From: Apostichopus japonicus | Taxonomy: Eukaryota; Echinodermata; Holothuroidea; Aspidochirotida; Stichopodidae | Length of the DNA stretch: 60,000 nt | Direction of reading: 5' to 3' | Assembly: GCF_037975245.1 (NCBI RefSeq) | Contig: NC_092568.1 | Coordinates: 40,356,631-40,416,630 of the forward strand | In this document: piece by piece, positions 1-13,296 of the stretch | How the letters are laid out: the number at the start of each line of letters is the position of its first letter | Numbering within the stretch: the stretch's first letter is position 1 | Notes under the pieces: generated by a model | Told to the model about the DNA's origin: nothing | Database searches by the model: none | The model's input: only the letters and a program-made list of their open reading frames with translations | Translations under genes and position numbers: made by a program

Positions 1-3000
1 TATACCTGTTTACAGCTACAATGTACAGTGGATGATGCTTACAACAAGTCAGATGCTTGAAGCAAGTCTGGTAGTGTTTATGTTATTTTCATCAGAAAGC
101 GACATTACCTTTAAATTATGTGTTGCTTCATATGCAATTATTATTGCAAATCAACCAGAGGTCACATTATTGAACATTTTGCCCTTTTCCAATTTGCTCT
201 TTGTATGTGATTACTACAGATATGGAAATGTATTGATCCGGGCAATCGTTCAAATTTATGAACTTTTCGCACAAGTATCAGAATTTATTGTGTAAAACTG
301 TAGGAAATAGGAAGACCTATATCAATGTGAATTGCAAGGAATCATTTATCTAGTCCTGCATCACACAATGCTTATTCTTGGCCAAAACGTTTGTAATTCT
401 CTTTCTCTCGCGTGCAAACTGTACATGCCTTAGAGTCTGTTTCTGCCTACCACAAATGTGTTTGCGCACTGTATTTTACATGTCTGAGGATCTGTCCGAT
501 ACAAACGTCTTGGACATTTCTCCAAAGGGGGGGGGGTGAACTTATGCAAATCACAAAATCTTTATTCATATTATTATTACGAAATTGCATGGCATGTGAG
601 ATTATGTTTCTTGAACAGCAATTAGCGACCGTCTCGCAGTGTAGAAACTAATCTAAGGCCAAGTAATTGTTCACTGCGGGAGGCAGGGCTTGAATCAACA
701 TTTTCGGGGAAGTGGACCCAATTGGCAAACCTGATTGGCTTCTTCGCTTTTCCGAAGCAATTTGTCTTCCAAAATCAAAGGAAAACATAAGATACAGTAG
801 CTTGGGAGGAATGTGCAAGACCCTAGTATCAATCTAAGGCATTGACGTGGGCATTCTCTGGGCAGTACAGCATATAGATACGGGAAAATAGCTTTGTGAA
901 AAAGAAAGGTACACTAGGCTGTTCATACTAGGATACTGTAGTGCTCAGTGTTTACACACAGAGACCATTGCATTTTAGGAGAGATCAAATTAAGAGCCCT
1001 CAACAGCTACTATATACAAGTACACACACTATGAAAAAACCCTAGCTACAGTATGACTTGAACTGACTCATATCAATCTTTTCTTAACTAGCCCACTATA
1101 CAGTAGGTCTCGTAAGATTGCTGACAAAGTGCAACAAACGGCCGTAATTTACAGAAAGTCTGGGGGTAATAATGCATCAGAAGTGATATGTGCATCTGTA
1201 GCCATGCCCATTAAAATCATACAATGTACTGTAAATAAGATATATAGTACAGTACAGTATTGTATGTGTAGCAACAAGCTATAATGCTCTAGTACACACA
1301 AGAACATACCTGTATGTAAGTACCCCTGTACATGATTAATAATGACCAGATTCAAGGATCTGATGCACTGCTACGTCATGAGAAAGATTAATTTCCTGAC
1401 CTAATCACCACCAAGGAACAATCTCTTTAATTATACTACAGTTTGTATCACTAACAGGGAGATATATATTCAAAGTTATTCATTCTGTAGTAAAATATTT
1501 ATGCAAGAACTAGCACGTTACATCTACTGATGTATGCTGTTCTTGTGTGTAATTAAGGCTTAGAAGCAAATGTGATTAGCTGTACACTGTAGAGCTCTAC
1601 TCTACAGTACATACCTGTATTTAAATTATCAACTGACTTTGCCATCTTTGATTGTGAGGTACAAATACTGTATTTGAATATAAATTTAAAAAGCAACCAA
1701 CATAAATGTTCTTGAAAATGAAACAGCCTATTACAGAGAAAAGAGAAATTGATTCTTTCTAACATTAGTGCTAGAATTTAAGAATCTTCCACCTAATTAG
1801 CCTCTTGCTCAGAGAAATAAGACAGTTTTGTTTGCAACTTTAACAAAGTTAAGTAGACTTTAAGTGTTTACAATCACAACAAGGCCTGAGACTTACAAAA
1901 ATCCTGACACTTGATCTGCTGACATTTCAAATCCATCGGAGATCATTTAACTGTTAATGTATCACAAACCAAACTGAAAGTTTGTGCAATTATGAAGTTA
2001 TTAAATTCAATCATAAAATTATAGCTCATGTGGCAGTAACATACAGAAAAGTATGCCACAGTGCCATTCACACTGTATGTGACAAACAACATTTCAACAT
2101 ACTGTACAATCGGATATCAGATTGACTGGTAATTGTCATTATATGCAGTATGAAGCCAATAATGTGCAATGTAATGGATGCAACATTGCATACATATCAC
2201 TAGCCAACAGAGCTACAGTACCTTGAGAACCTGTTCCATGCAAAGACAGAAGTCGCATAATTTATATAACAAGTTGTGCATTGTCCTACATAAAGCACAG
2301 TGTACAGTAACAGTAATTGACTGTCTGTTTATTCAATTTACAAAATGTTAAAACACTTTGCAAGTGTTAAAGCAGTTGGATAAAAAAACTCAAGATGATT
2401 ACAAATTTAAGATTTAGTCATTTTTTTTTAAACATTCTTAAATTTGGCAAAGTATGGTATACAAAGAAAAGAGATTAAATTGCAAGGCCGATCCATTGAA
2501 ACATCTGTAAATTTATGGGGACTGAAAATATTCATATTACAGTACTACAGTAATCTGATAGTTGTATACTAATTACGCATTTTTATATTGCACAAGTTAC
2601 ATTATTTACACAGTTTTTAACAAGTTTTTGAGTGGTAATTCACCACTTGTAACATAATTAGGCAGTTCTGACAAAAATCTGTGGTTTTAGGTCATTGACC
2701 AAGGATATTCCATGTGAAATAAGCTGCGACTGATTAGACCCCAACCCTAATAATTGATGCTCAGAATGCATGAAAACTAGCTTGGACTATGGACCTGATG
2801 TTGAAAAAAAAAAAAAACTTCTAATCGATCTTTGTCAGTGCAAGCTCAGATAACTGATCAATTTTGCAAGACCTTGAACTTATTCTGTGACCCACCCAAA
2901 AAAATCTTTGTCCCAATTTTGGGTCTTCCCCCTGTTGTTTAAAGGCAATTGTTTTACAGATGATCAAACTCACCCAACATCATTAGTCAATATGGAAGAG

Positions 3001-3064
3001 ACATAACATCTTAGAAAACTCTTACACTACAAAGCAAACCAAAGTGAAAGGTTAAAGGTTTCAC
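1..3064. other. Non-coding, AT-rich, no gene recognised
   Basis: Read on both strands. Short open frames have no family resemblance and no convincing exon boundaries. The heptamers TACAGTA/TACTGTA recur often, as across the whole left third of the window. Confidence 0.5.
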
Positions 3065-3676
3065 ATCCTTGTGGCAATACAGTATGACATTACCTTGTGG
3101 CAGTACAGTATGACATTACCTTGAGGAAGTACAGTATGACATTACTTTGTGGCAGTATACTATGACATTACTTTGTGGCAGTATACTATGACATTACTTT
3201 GTGTACAGTATGACATTACCTTGTGGCAGTATAGTATGAAATTACCTTGTGGCAGTATAGTGTGACATTACCTTGTGGCAGTACAGTATCATGACATTAC
3301 CTTGTGGCATTACAGTATTATGACATTACCTTGTGGCAGTACAGTATCATGACATTACCTTGTGGCAGTACAGTATGACATTACCTTGTGGCAGTACAGT
3401 ATCATGACATTACCTTGTAGCAGTACAGTATGACATTACATTGTGGCAGTATAGTGTGACATTAACCATGTGGCAGTACAGTATGACATTACCTTGTGGC
3501 AGTACAGTATCATGACATTACCTTGTGGCAGTATAGTATGACATTACCTTGTGGCAGTACAGTATGACATTACCTTGTGGCAGTATAGTATGACATTACC
3601 TTGTGGCAGTACAGTTTGACATTACCTTGTGGCAGTACAGTTTGACATTACCTTGTGGCAATACAGTATGACATTA
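3065..3676. repeat. 26 bp minisatellite
   Basis: More than 20 copies of a unit close to CCTTGTGGCAGTACAGTATG followed by ACATTA. Some units carry a 3-base ATC insertion or lose part of the unit. No long open frame runs through it. Confidence 0.95.
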
Positions 3677-6561
3677 GTTCCCTAACAGGACTAAGTATGA
3701 ATCAACTGGAGCATGGGTTCCTTATACATGTGTTCATCACAAACTAGCTCTAGAAATCATGGAAGATAAAGATAACAGTTCCAGGTGGGATTTCTTGACT
3801 TTACTTATCTTTTACAGTTAGGCTTCTCATTCTTAAGGACAGCAGTACTTGCTCAGAATTTTAACATTCATGTATAATAACTTTTCCATCATCTTTTACT
3901 TATATCCTGGATTTCTGACCCTTGCAAACTTTATTCCTTTATCCATCATGTACTGTCAAAGAGAAATAGCTATATGAGTGAAATATACCTGATCCATGCT
4001 TTTATGCAAGCTCTGATGATTCTGTGATATTGTAGAGCTATCTCATTATTACCTCTTATTACTCCTTGTACATGTCAGTACTGAACATTGTACAGTACAT
4101 TGCTGCATATAACTACTATACTGTTTAATGTAAGTACTGCAGACTGGCTGTGTCAACAAATTTCCGATGTTTTCATGATCAGTGATTCCTGATGAAACTG
4201 AGTGCAGAATCAATATGGGATACGTTTGCACAATTTGGTTGTATCTGGTTAGAGTGGGAGGGCTGAAAGCCATGAATATTCAGTGAGTTTGTTCAATTAT
4301 ATACTATCGACAGTTAATTAAAACTACACAAAATCTCCAACCTCCTTCCCCTGACTCCCTCCACTGATCAACTTACACATTCACACTGTAAAATACTGTA
4401 CCGTGCAATAAAACAACCATCGGTACCTGTACATGCAGGTATCGTACGGTAGTCACAACCATTCTATTACATATGGACATAATATGTTGAAAGGTCAAGA
4501 GAATCATTATCGATGTTTGCACTTACAATAGTGTACAGCAATATATATCTTGCTACCGATGTCCCTGTGCCAAACTTATGTATCACTGCATAGCAACACT
4601 GATGACACAGAAGTACAGAGCAGTGTTATGAAGCACACATTAACTGTCATGAAGGATGTGATTGGTGAGGATGCCAAATGGGATTTCACTCTAATAACTT
4701 AGAGATAAAGTCATGAATCAACAGAGCAGAAACACTTCCAGATGGAAGTGAGTAAGCTCACCAAGCTACATAGAGGTTAAATCACAGTGGTTGTAACAGA
4801 CTAAGGTTAATAACTAGTTATACCTACAGTAGTCGGGAATGCTCATGTCCAATTGCAGGGAAAGGATATGACAACAACAAAGAGTGTGGTAAAGAAGAAC
4901 TTGTTCCCTTGATTCAAAAACAAGGATCAGAGTTTGATTCAACGTCAGAAATCACAGGATTGTAAAAGTCTGTACTACTAATAAATCGGAAAGCATTGAA
5001 ACGGAACATAATATAAAATAAATACACTGTATTCCACTGACAGACATTTTGCAAGATATGTGCATTTAAAATTATGAAAGCTCAGTCAAAACATTACAAC
5101 ATTAATTTTTGTCCCAGGGATAGGTGAGAAATAAATCATGTTGTCACAGATAACAAAACATACCAGTCCGTTTTTTAGCCAAATGGGGACTCACTTGGAG
5201 CCTTGTATTGGCCCGGTATATTTCTTTAACTATGTCATTTTGTTAAATATTAAAAACTAACTATCCATAAATACACATCTAGAGTAAGTCTAAAGGTGAA
5301 AGGAGCTTTCAGAATTCAGCCACTTTGACTATTATCAGCAAATCTGTATTATTTCAGTATTATTATCTGTCTGTATTATTATCTGTGTCTGTATTATTAT
5401 CAGCAAATCTTCCTGGTGTTCTCTGTGTCACTTCATAAACTGTATGAAATCATGTATACTTACATAAAAGTCAGTTTAAGATTTCTGATTAATTTGTTTT
5501 CAAAAAGTTGACAAAAAAATTAATCAACTCAACTTTACGGTTACTATATTTTGAATCACACGTCCTTGTTTTTTCCTTTGCCTTGTACCTTGTTTGTCTT
5601 ATTTATTTCAACCCATACCTTATACACCCAGGCAAATGAACCACATGTTTCACTACTAATAAATTGAATATATACGACACATTTGACAGTGTGTATAGGT
5701 CTTCATAACTGTAGTTCTGTATTATGATACAAATGGAATTGTACATTAGGTGGAAGTGGGTTAGAGTGTACTCAGAGGTAAGACTACCAGGTTTTGTAAG
5801 TTAGGCTACATCGGTTGTACTTGTAGGAAAGACTTACACGTACAGATATTAAGAGACAAGTGAGTTTTAAACCAGTCTTTACCTTGCCCATATAAATTGT
5901 ATCTATTTTGATTCAAAGAATCATGCACAGTAAATAGGAAATATTTGCACACTACAGTATTTATCCTGTAACATTTCATTTAAAACATTGCCATATGCAC
6001 CACTTACACATTCTTTCTATTAACTTTACATTACTATAGTGTTCAAGATGGTACATTACCCACAGGTTGGATTCCATATCCTGTCTTATTACTGCCAGAC
6101 ATATAAGCTTTGATCATGCAGTCAGTATAGTGCTACAAGTTATGTAAGGAATGTCTAATGGGAGAGCTTGCAATATTAGCTTTGACTGATTAGTCAATGA
6201 GTCTTGGTCCTAGTGTTCATTCCAGGTCACAGCTGTTGAATAACCTATGTTGACATATTGTCATGATAACAATAACTCTTCAAATAAGATTAGAATGAGC
6301 ACTCAAAATGTAGTGCATATACATATATAGCTACAGTACAGCAGAGAACAGTCTGTAACTTAATAACAGGAAGTACTGTACATGCAGATTCTACTCTTAC
6401 CAAACAGCAAACACCTCTTGTGCAATAACTGCATGTGACACAAATGTTGGCACTTCCAGTACAACATAACAGTAATATATACCAGAAAATTCTAGAAACT
6501 AACTGAAAAACATTTGCATGTATGCAATATCAACTTTAAGAGCCATTTTATGTTGGTAATG
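3677..6561. other. Non-coding, no gene recognised
   Basis: AT-rich sequence without recognisable protein similarity. A small TATTATTATCTGT duplication sits near 5340-5400. Confidence 0.45.
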
Positions 6562-6569
6562 TTTGTTGG

Positions 6570-7975
6570 CAGGGTTGGCATTTTCCCGGGAAAAACCTGT
6601 TTTTCCCACTAAGCGGTAAAAACCAGGTAAAAACCGGGAAAAACTGGTAAATACCGGTAAAAACCGCCTCCGTCTTGAAAACTAGTATTAATTGTCCGTA
6701 AAATGCAGGGTCATCAGTAGGCACGATATTGTTTCATGACAGGCATATTTTATTGAATATGGGAGTTTCGTAGATTCATTTTGAGCTATTTTATCACATT
6801 CTTATTCTACTTTTTGTGGAAAAAAGAGTATTTTTTGTATTGCACATGTATAGTTATTCTGTCACGATCTCTTTAGCAGTATGCATTGCCTATTGCCCAA
6901 ACCATTATAGGTCTACACTGGGACATTCACCCCTCCTAAATTCTTCAGGCCTATTATGTGGCATGAACAGCGGAGGATAGAACGACGAGGCGGACCATGG
7001 CATCCAAAGCCTCAAAGGGACAAGGAACCATATAATAATATAATATTATGTGCTCAGACAGTTCATTCCATTAATACAGTAGGCAACAGTCTATTGAGGT
7101 GAACTTCAATCCAGGGGGCTCAATAGAAACTGCTTTGAAACTTTGTAAGGCACATGGGCCCAACTAAAGTATTAAACGCACAATGGCCCTATGGAGCCAT
7201 TCACACAACCAAACTGTTTACCTTGATGCAAACATGGTCCAATTATTATACAACTTCATGCATGAGTGATTAAACACTTTGAGGTGGACAGGTGAGGTGA
7301 TACTTGGCACTTCCTGTGTATAGGCTAACTGAAGAGGTAGGAGTATCAACAACACAAGTAACTGTTCCAATTGTTACTTATTCTCAAATTAGTTGATGTC
7401 ACAACAGTCACTTAGTACAGTGCCTATAAGCAATATAAGCATAGTACAGTGCGAAGTGTGAACAGAGTACAATTTATCGCAGACATGAAGTGATCGTTCT
7501 TGGATGTGAATCATCATTTGGATCTGAGCGGACTAATGTGGCATGTATAATATGACGAACCATAGCCCTAGGAGGCACCAACAGTTTGATACGAGTCCAT
7601 TCTCTAGATAATGGAATTATGCATCTCGATAGGAAAATAAAGTTGGTTGATTTGAGCATCCAATATATTATTTATTTGAATTATTTATAATAGTCTAATC
7701 GGTAAACTCACAAGTTATAGATCATAGCTGTTCTTTGGATGTAACCCAACCCCCTACCATAAGATGCCATTTTCTTGTAGATTCTATGCTCCTCCACAAG
7801 TTCCACATGAGTTTTTAGGAATTCTATATAACTTGAGGTTTTTCCCGGTTTTTCCCAGTTTTTCCCACTTATAGGTGGGAAAAACCTCCCGGTAAAAACC
7901 GGTAAAAAACTTGTTTTTACCGGGGCGGTAAAAACCGCCCGGTAAAAACCGCCCGGTAAAAACCGGCCAACCCTG
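6570..7975. mobile_element. 1.4 kb non-autonomous hAT-like DNA transposon
   Basis: Starts CAGGGTTGGCATTTTCCCGG and ends GGTAAAAACCGGCCAACCCTG minus its first base; outer bases CAGGGTTGGC are exact inverted repeats. It is flanked on both sides by the 8-base duplication TTTGTTGG (6562-6569 and 7976-7983). Both ends carry many copies of the palindrome-like GGTAAAAACC/GGTTTTTACC as subterminal repeats. The 8 bp duplication and CAGGG terminus are hAT traits. No intact transposase frame remains; the interior shows nothing recognisable. Confidence 0.88.
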
Positions 7976-7999
7976 TTTGTTGGACTCATGGATTTATGG

Positions 8000-8100
8000 T
8001 TTTTTTGTTCATTTTAACATAAGGTGACCATATTTGCCTGACTGGAATCAGGGACATTTATGGCGTGACTGATATGGGGGAGGGGTATAAGGGGATGGAA
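8000..8100. mobile_element. Possible transposon-end fragment
   Basis: AAGGTGACCATATTTGCCTG followed by AATCAGGGACATTTATGGCG resembles the terminal region of hAT-type elements seen in many animals. No partner end or target duplication was found, so this is only a suggestion. Confidence 0.25.
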
Positions 8101-8239
8101 AATTTTCAAGTGCCTAAGGTGCTTAGATGTAAAATGGTGATACTAAGAAGCACTTTTTAAATCAATTTTATTTTAAAAAATGTAGCTTTTTCTTAGATGA
8201 AATTTACTTACTTTACGAAAGAGAGCTAGGCTAGAGAGA

Positions 8240-9470
8240 GGAGAGAGATGAGTAAATCCATCGGGATGCAGGGAAGGGAGAGATGAGTAAATCCATCGGG
8301 ATGAAGAGAAGGGAAAGATGAGTAAATCCATCAGGATGCAGGGGAAGGGAGAGATGAGTAAATCCATCAGGGATGCAGCGGAAGGGAGAGATGAATAAAT
8401 CCATCAGGGATGCAGGGGAAGGGAGAGATGAGTAAATCTACTAAATCCATCGGGATGCAGGGGAAGGGAGGGATGAGTAAATCCATCAGGGATGCAGGGG
8501 AAGAGAGAGATGAGTAAATCCATCATCAGGGATGCAGGGGAAGGGAGAGATGAGTAAATCCATCAGGGATGCAGGGGAAGGGAGAGATGAGTAAATCCAT
8601 CAGGGATGCAGGGGAAGAGAGAGATGAGTAAATCCATCATCAGGGATGCAGGGGAAGGGAGAGATGAGTAAATCCATCGGGATGCAGGGGAAGGGAGAGA
8701 TGAGTAAATCCATCAGGGATGCAGGGGAACGGAGGGATGAGTAAATCCATCAGGGATGCAGGGGAAGGGAGAGATGAGTAAATCCATCAGGGATGCAGGG
8801 GAAGGGAGAGATGAGTAAATCCATCGGGATGCAGGGGAAGGGAGAGATGAGTAAATCCATCGGGATGCAGGGGAAGGGAGAGATGAGTAAATCCATCAGG
8901 GATGCAGGGGAAGGGAGAGATGAGTAAATCCATCAGGGATGCAGGGGAAGGGAGAGATGAGTAAATCCATCAGGGATGCAGGGGAAGGGAGAGATGAGTA
9001 AATCCATCAGGGATGCAGGGGAAGGGAGAGATGAGTAAATCCATCAGGGATGCAGGGGAAGGGAGAGATGAGTAAATCCATCAGGGATGCAGGGGAAGGT
9101 AGAGATGAGTAAATCCATCGGGATGCAAGGGAAGGGAGAGATGAGTAAATCCATCAGGGATGCAGGGGAAGGGAGAGATGAGTAAATCCATCAGGGATGC
9201 AGGGGAAGGGAGAGATGAGTAAATCCATCAGGGATGCAGGGGAAGGGAGAGATGAGTAAATCCATCAGAGATGCAGGGGAAGGGAGAGATGAGTAAATCC
9301 ATCAGGGATGCAGGGGAAGGGAGAGATGAGTAAATCCATCAGGGATGCAGGGGAAGGGAGAGATGAGTAAATCCATCAGGGATGCAGGGGAAGGGAGGGA
9401 TGAGTAAATCCATCAGGGATGCAGGGGACGGGAGAAATGAGTTAATCCATCAGGGAGGCAAGGGAAGGAA
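8240..9470. repeat. 37 bp purine-rich minisatellite
   Basis: Some 30 or more copies of a unit close to GATGAGTAAATCCATCAGGG then ATGCAGGGGAAGGGAGA. Copies alternate between CATCGGGATG and CATCAGGGATG forms. The + strand is strongly purine-rich. Confidence 0.96.
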
Positions 9471-12400
9471 GTGATGTGTTCGATATCTTGTGCCAAGGGG
9501 TAGAAAGATGCACAGCAGAAGTAGTCTCAAACCTTTCTTAAAATGGCAATTTCCTTAGGTCTTTTCATTTCCCTATAAAAAATTTCATTATCAAACTTCA
9601 CTTTTAGATTTCAGTTTAATTGTAGGATTTCAGCTCACTGAGAGCAAATGCTAGCAATCAAAGATCATTGTGCAAATCATGAATGATACAATTTCTAAGT
9701 GGCCAAAGGTACATGAAATGACTGGATGTTAGCAACAATGTAGATTAGATTGTCTAGAAGACACTCAAATCAATACATCATTTTAACCTTAGATATGTTC
9801 CTGTACATACTGTAGTCTACAGCAGTATATACCTCCTCCATATAAATCTACATATTCCAGTCAGACCAACCAAACTAAAGACATACAAAGTTGTCCATTA
9901 GTGGACAACTTCTCCAAAGTCAATTAAGTGAGATATATGTAATACAACAGAGGACATACTCACCGGTGCTACAATGATCTCTCTGGCCCTGAAAAAGAAA
10001 GAAAAGAAACTAAGGTAACCTGTCAGAAATGAAAGACTTGAAAGAAGATCCAAGTCATGACTCAGATGAAGGACTGAGCACCAGGATTCAATGCTTGCAG
10101 TTACTAATAGATAAAGACTAGATGGATAAGAAAGTACATGATCTGAGGTGCAGAGATACTGTAGGAATGGAGTTTTGCTGTATGTTTCAGTCTGCTAAGT
10201 ACAGTAGCTTTATAAAGCATTCTGGTAACTGTATTTTGAGGCAAATATGGCTACTGTATTTCCAACAGTTAGAGTTAACAAAGTCCTGTTACAAGCACAT
10301 AGACTGTAGATGTATATAGAGCTAATCGAAGAAAGTTTCAGTAAGCTAGCGGAACCCTGCAAGTGTGAAGACAGATATAATTAACAACAAAGACTTAAAA
10401 TCCACATGTATTTAACCATGTACTTAATCACATGTCTTAAATCCAAATGTATTTAGTGCCAACTTTTAGCATGCTACAAATTCTTTAACATTTCCAAAGT
10501 TCTACTTTTCCCACACATTAAAAGAGTTTAATTTGTACTAGATACATCCAACCAAACTGTTAAGTAAAGTTTGAGCATATGTGACCATAATTTGATATTT
10601 TTAGCATATTTGGGAAAGATATTCATGACCAAGTACTGTACTAAGGCTGTCTATACCACACAGTAAAACAGCACTCATATATGGGATGTATGCTGAAGGG
10701 TAAAAATAAAAATTACCCAATGGGATCTATTATTTTCAAAAAGTAGAGCCTTTTACACAAGAAATTTCTAAATTGGGAGCTTTGTTTGACCAAAGTGGGA
10801 GCTAATATGAAATGTATCAAATTTCAGTCTGTATACTGTATCAATAGGGCCACTGAATTTCCGTGATCACCCAAATTTTCATAGGATTCGGTGTTTGTCC
10901 CACAATTTTGCAGAATACACAAAACAGGTTAAAAAAAACAGACTATCTTTATCAAAACAGTGTATCGACTCTTACGAACTTAAACTTAAAACTATTCAAT
11001 CAACATGTACATTAAAGACTGTGTATCTATTCCCCAATAACCTACAATTCAGTCTATCCAGCAAACCGTCACATTTGAAGGCGGTTTACCTATCCTTCTA
11101 CAGAATCAAAAGAAGTTTCACTGTTTCCAGTGTAAAATCCATTCCTAAGATGTACCTTTCCGCCATAGGTTTCGAGCCTTTCCGCCATGGCTGAAAGGTA
11201 TGGCAGTATGTACCTATCGCGGCATGTACCTATGGTGGAATGGCACTGGAACCGTACAGTATTACATCAACTTGAAAGAAGTCCATCAATGTTTGCTTTT
11301 CACAGAATTCACAGAAATGAATTGGGTATAATAAGAATGAGTTTCAATGGAAAGTACAATGAAATTAATAAGAATTCAATGCTCATTGCCATTATGCTGT
11401 ACATGTTTAAATATTTGCCTATGGGATATATTGTAGATGGTTTGTATGTTGTGTAGGCTATGTCATTATGTTGTATATGATATGGTTGAGTAACCGTATA
11501 TTTCCAAAGCTTTGCAAACTTGATGTAGCCACTCAAGTTGATGGGGTGTGTTTACATGGTCGGGTATTCTGTAATGCTCCAAACTTGCTTGCTCATTCCA
11601 ATTTTGGATATATCCCCAAGCAATAAACCCTACTTTGACTACATCATACATGACATAGGCTAGGCCAGGCTCTAGTATGTGACATCAGTAAGCTTAGGCT
11701 ATAGGCCTATTGCTTGTTTGTAAGTTATTCATTTCACTGTAACTAAGTGTATTGGTAATAGCCTAGTACTAGGCCTACAGCATTTACTTTTAAGGTATAC
11801 AGCTATATGAAAATAGGCCTAGGCTAGGCCTATTCTATGATAGCCTAAGCACTAATCGCAGCTTACTTGCATAGAGTTGTGAAACTGTCGAAATTAAGTT
11901 TCTTCCTTTTCCTCTCGGGTAGAAAGTAACCAATTTTCTTTGCCTTCATTATTGGCTTCTAAAAGGCAGCATCGGGAGAAAATTTGTATTTGGTGGGTCT
12001 TCCTTTCTCGACAGGGTATGTTGGTAACGTTACTACCTCTCATGCAACTTGAAATAAAAACTTTCTGGCAGCAGCAAAATCATTGACATTAGTCCGATTC
12101 TGTACTGTATAGGCCCTACAGTAGTTCTCAATGCCCTTGCTTACTGTGTCAATGTGGCGCGTACACATGCAGACTTAACTAACTTTGGGGAGTAGCCTAC
12201 ACCCAAACATGTATACAGCAGGCTCAATTACCATACTATTGATCTATGTAAACATAAATTCTCAATATCTTATTACATGTGAAGTTGCACTTGGTTATAC
12301 CGCCTCCTTTTCAGGAAAATAGAAATAGCGCCACGACATCAAACGATGCGGATCTAAGAGATCGGGAGCTACTTTTCGACCTGACACAAAATTTAAAAAA

Positions 12401-12908
12401 AGTAGTTTTAAGCGCAACCTTGCGTTGAATCCTATACATAGAATTAATTGATAGTCTTTTTATTCCTCAGAATGCACCATTTTGATCCCAGTAATTTTTT
12501 TATCTCGAGACGGACCACAAGACCCCTACAATGGAGTCGGCTTTAGTGACCCCAGTGCAACACTCCCCTCCGTTTAAAATGATGTTTCTGCCCCAGATAA
12601 ATTTCTTGTGCAGTTCGGGTCCATGAGAGCTGGGGAAGGTGGAGTAGGGAATGATGTACTACCCTCTCCAAATAATTTGCAAAAGAAAGAAAGAGGGGAG
12701 AAGGAAGATCTATTCCATAGAAACTTCAGACTTATCGATCGTAGTTTGTTTCTCTGCGAGGCGGACCGACACAAAATGTATAAGAATGCTAAAGCCTCCG
12801 GGGACCCCATCGGGACCCTCCCAATTTGACGTCCTCCCTAGCAGTACTCTCCAGTCAATAACAACATATACTTTTGAACACTATAGAAACACCCTCCTAC
12901 AACTGGGA
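9471..12908. other. Non-coding apart from one candidate exon
   Basis: No open frame here resembles a known protein. The candidate exon at 9964-9988 is listed separately. Near 11.6-11.9 kb the motif TAGGCCTA recurs many times in short space. Confidence 0.4.
9964..9988 (-). CDS. Candidate 25-nt microexon of an unidentified - strand gene
   Basis: The - strand shows a long pyrimidine tract and acceptor (TTTCTTTCTTTTTCAG), 25 bases, then the perfect donor GTGAGT. One frame reads AREIIVAP, open through the donor. No neighbouring exon was recognised, so the gene, its function and its reading frame are unknown. It could be chance. Confidence 0.3.
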
Positions 12909-12916
12909 TATAAAAG

Positions 12917-13288
12917 CAGTGGCGTAGGAAGGTACTTTTGAGTGGGGGGGGGGGGGGCTGCAGACTGATGGCCGGCCTGGGGGAGGGGTCTAAGGGGAGG
13001 GGGTGTCCCCCTCCCCTTTGGAATTTGTTTGCATTTCCAGGTGGCCTCAGATGCAATTTGGTGCAATATAGCACACTTCAACACCCACTCCATTTTGTAA
13101 AGAATTTTGCATTTTCACCTGGCCTTAGATGCAATTTGGTGCTTCAAATGAGATTTTTTTCTCATTTGGAAATGAAAAAGGGGTTTTTTGAGTTGCGGAG
13201 CGGGGGGGCGGCGGAACGATACTTCCGCCCCCATATTTTTCACTGGGGGGGGGGCTGGCGCCCCCAGCCCCCGGTTCCTACGCCCTTG
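12917..13288. mobile_element. 372 bp hAT MITE, family F1 copy 1
   Basis: Termini CAGTGGCGTAGGAA and TTCCTACGCCCTTG are inverted repeats with two mismatches. They are flanked by a perfect 8-base duplication TATAAAAG (12909-12916, 13289-13296), the hAT signature. The interior is G-rich and contains two direct copies of a roughly 37-base block including AGATGCAATTTGGTGC. It has no coding capacity. A second copy lies inverted at 58052-58389. Confidence 0.92.
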
Positions 13289-13296
13289 TATAAAAG

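Noticed and set aside
1610-1660. A possible exon ending MAKSVDNLNTG before a GTATGT donor on the - strand.
   Set aside because: No convincing acceptor, no similarity and no partner exon.
1884-1950. A possible - strand exon between CATTAACAG and GTAAGT.
   Set aside because: All three frames contain stops, so it cannot be an internal coding exon.
3065-9470. CRISPR-like arrays (regular repeats at 3.1 and 8.2 kb).
   Set aside because: The repeats are contiguous without unique spacers and lie in an animal genome; they are minisatellites.
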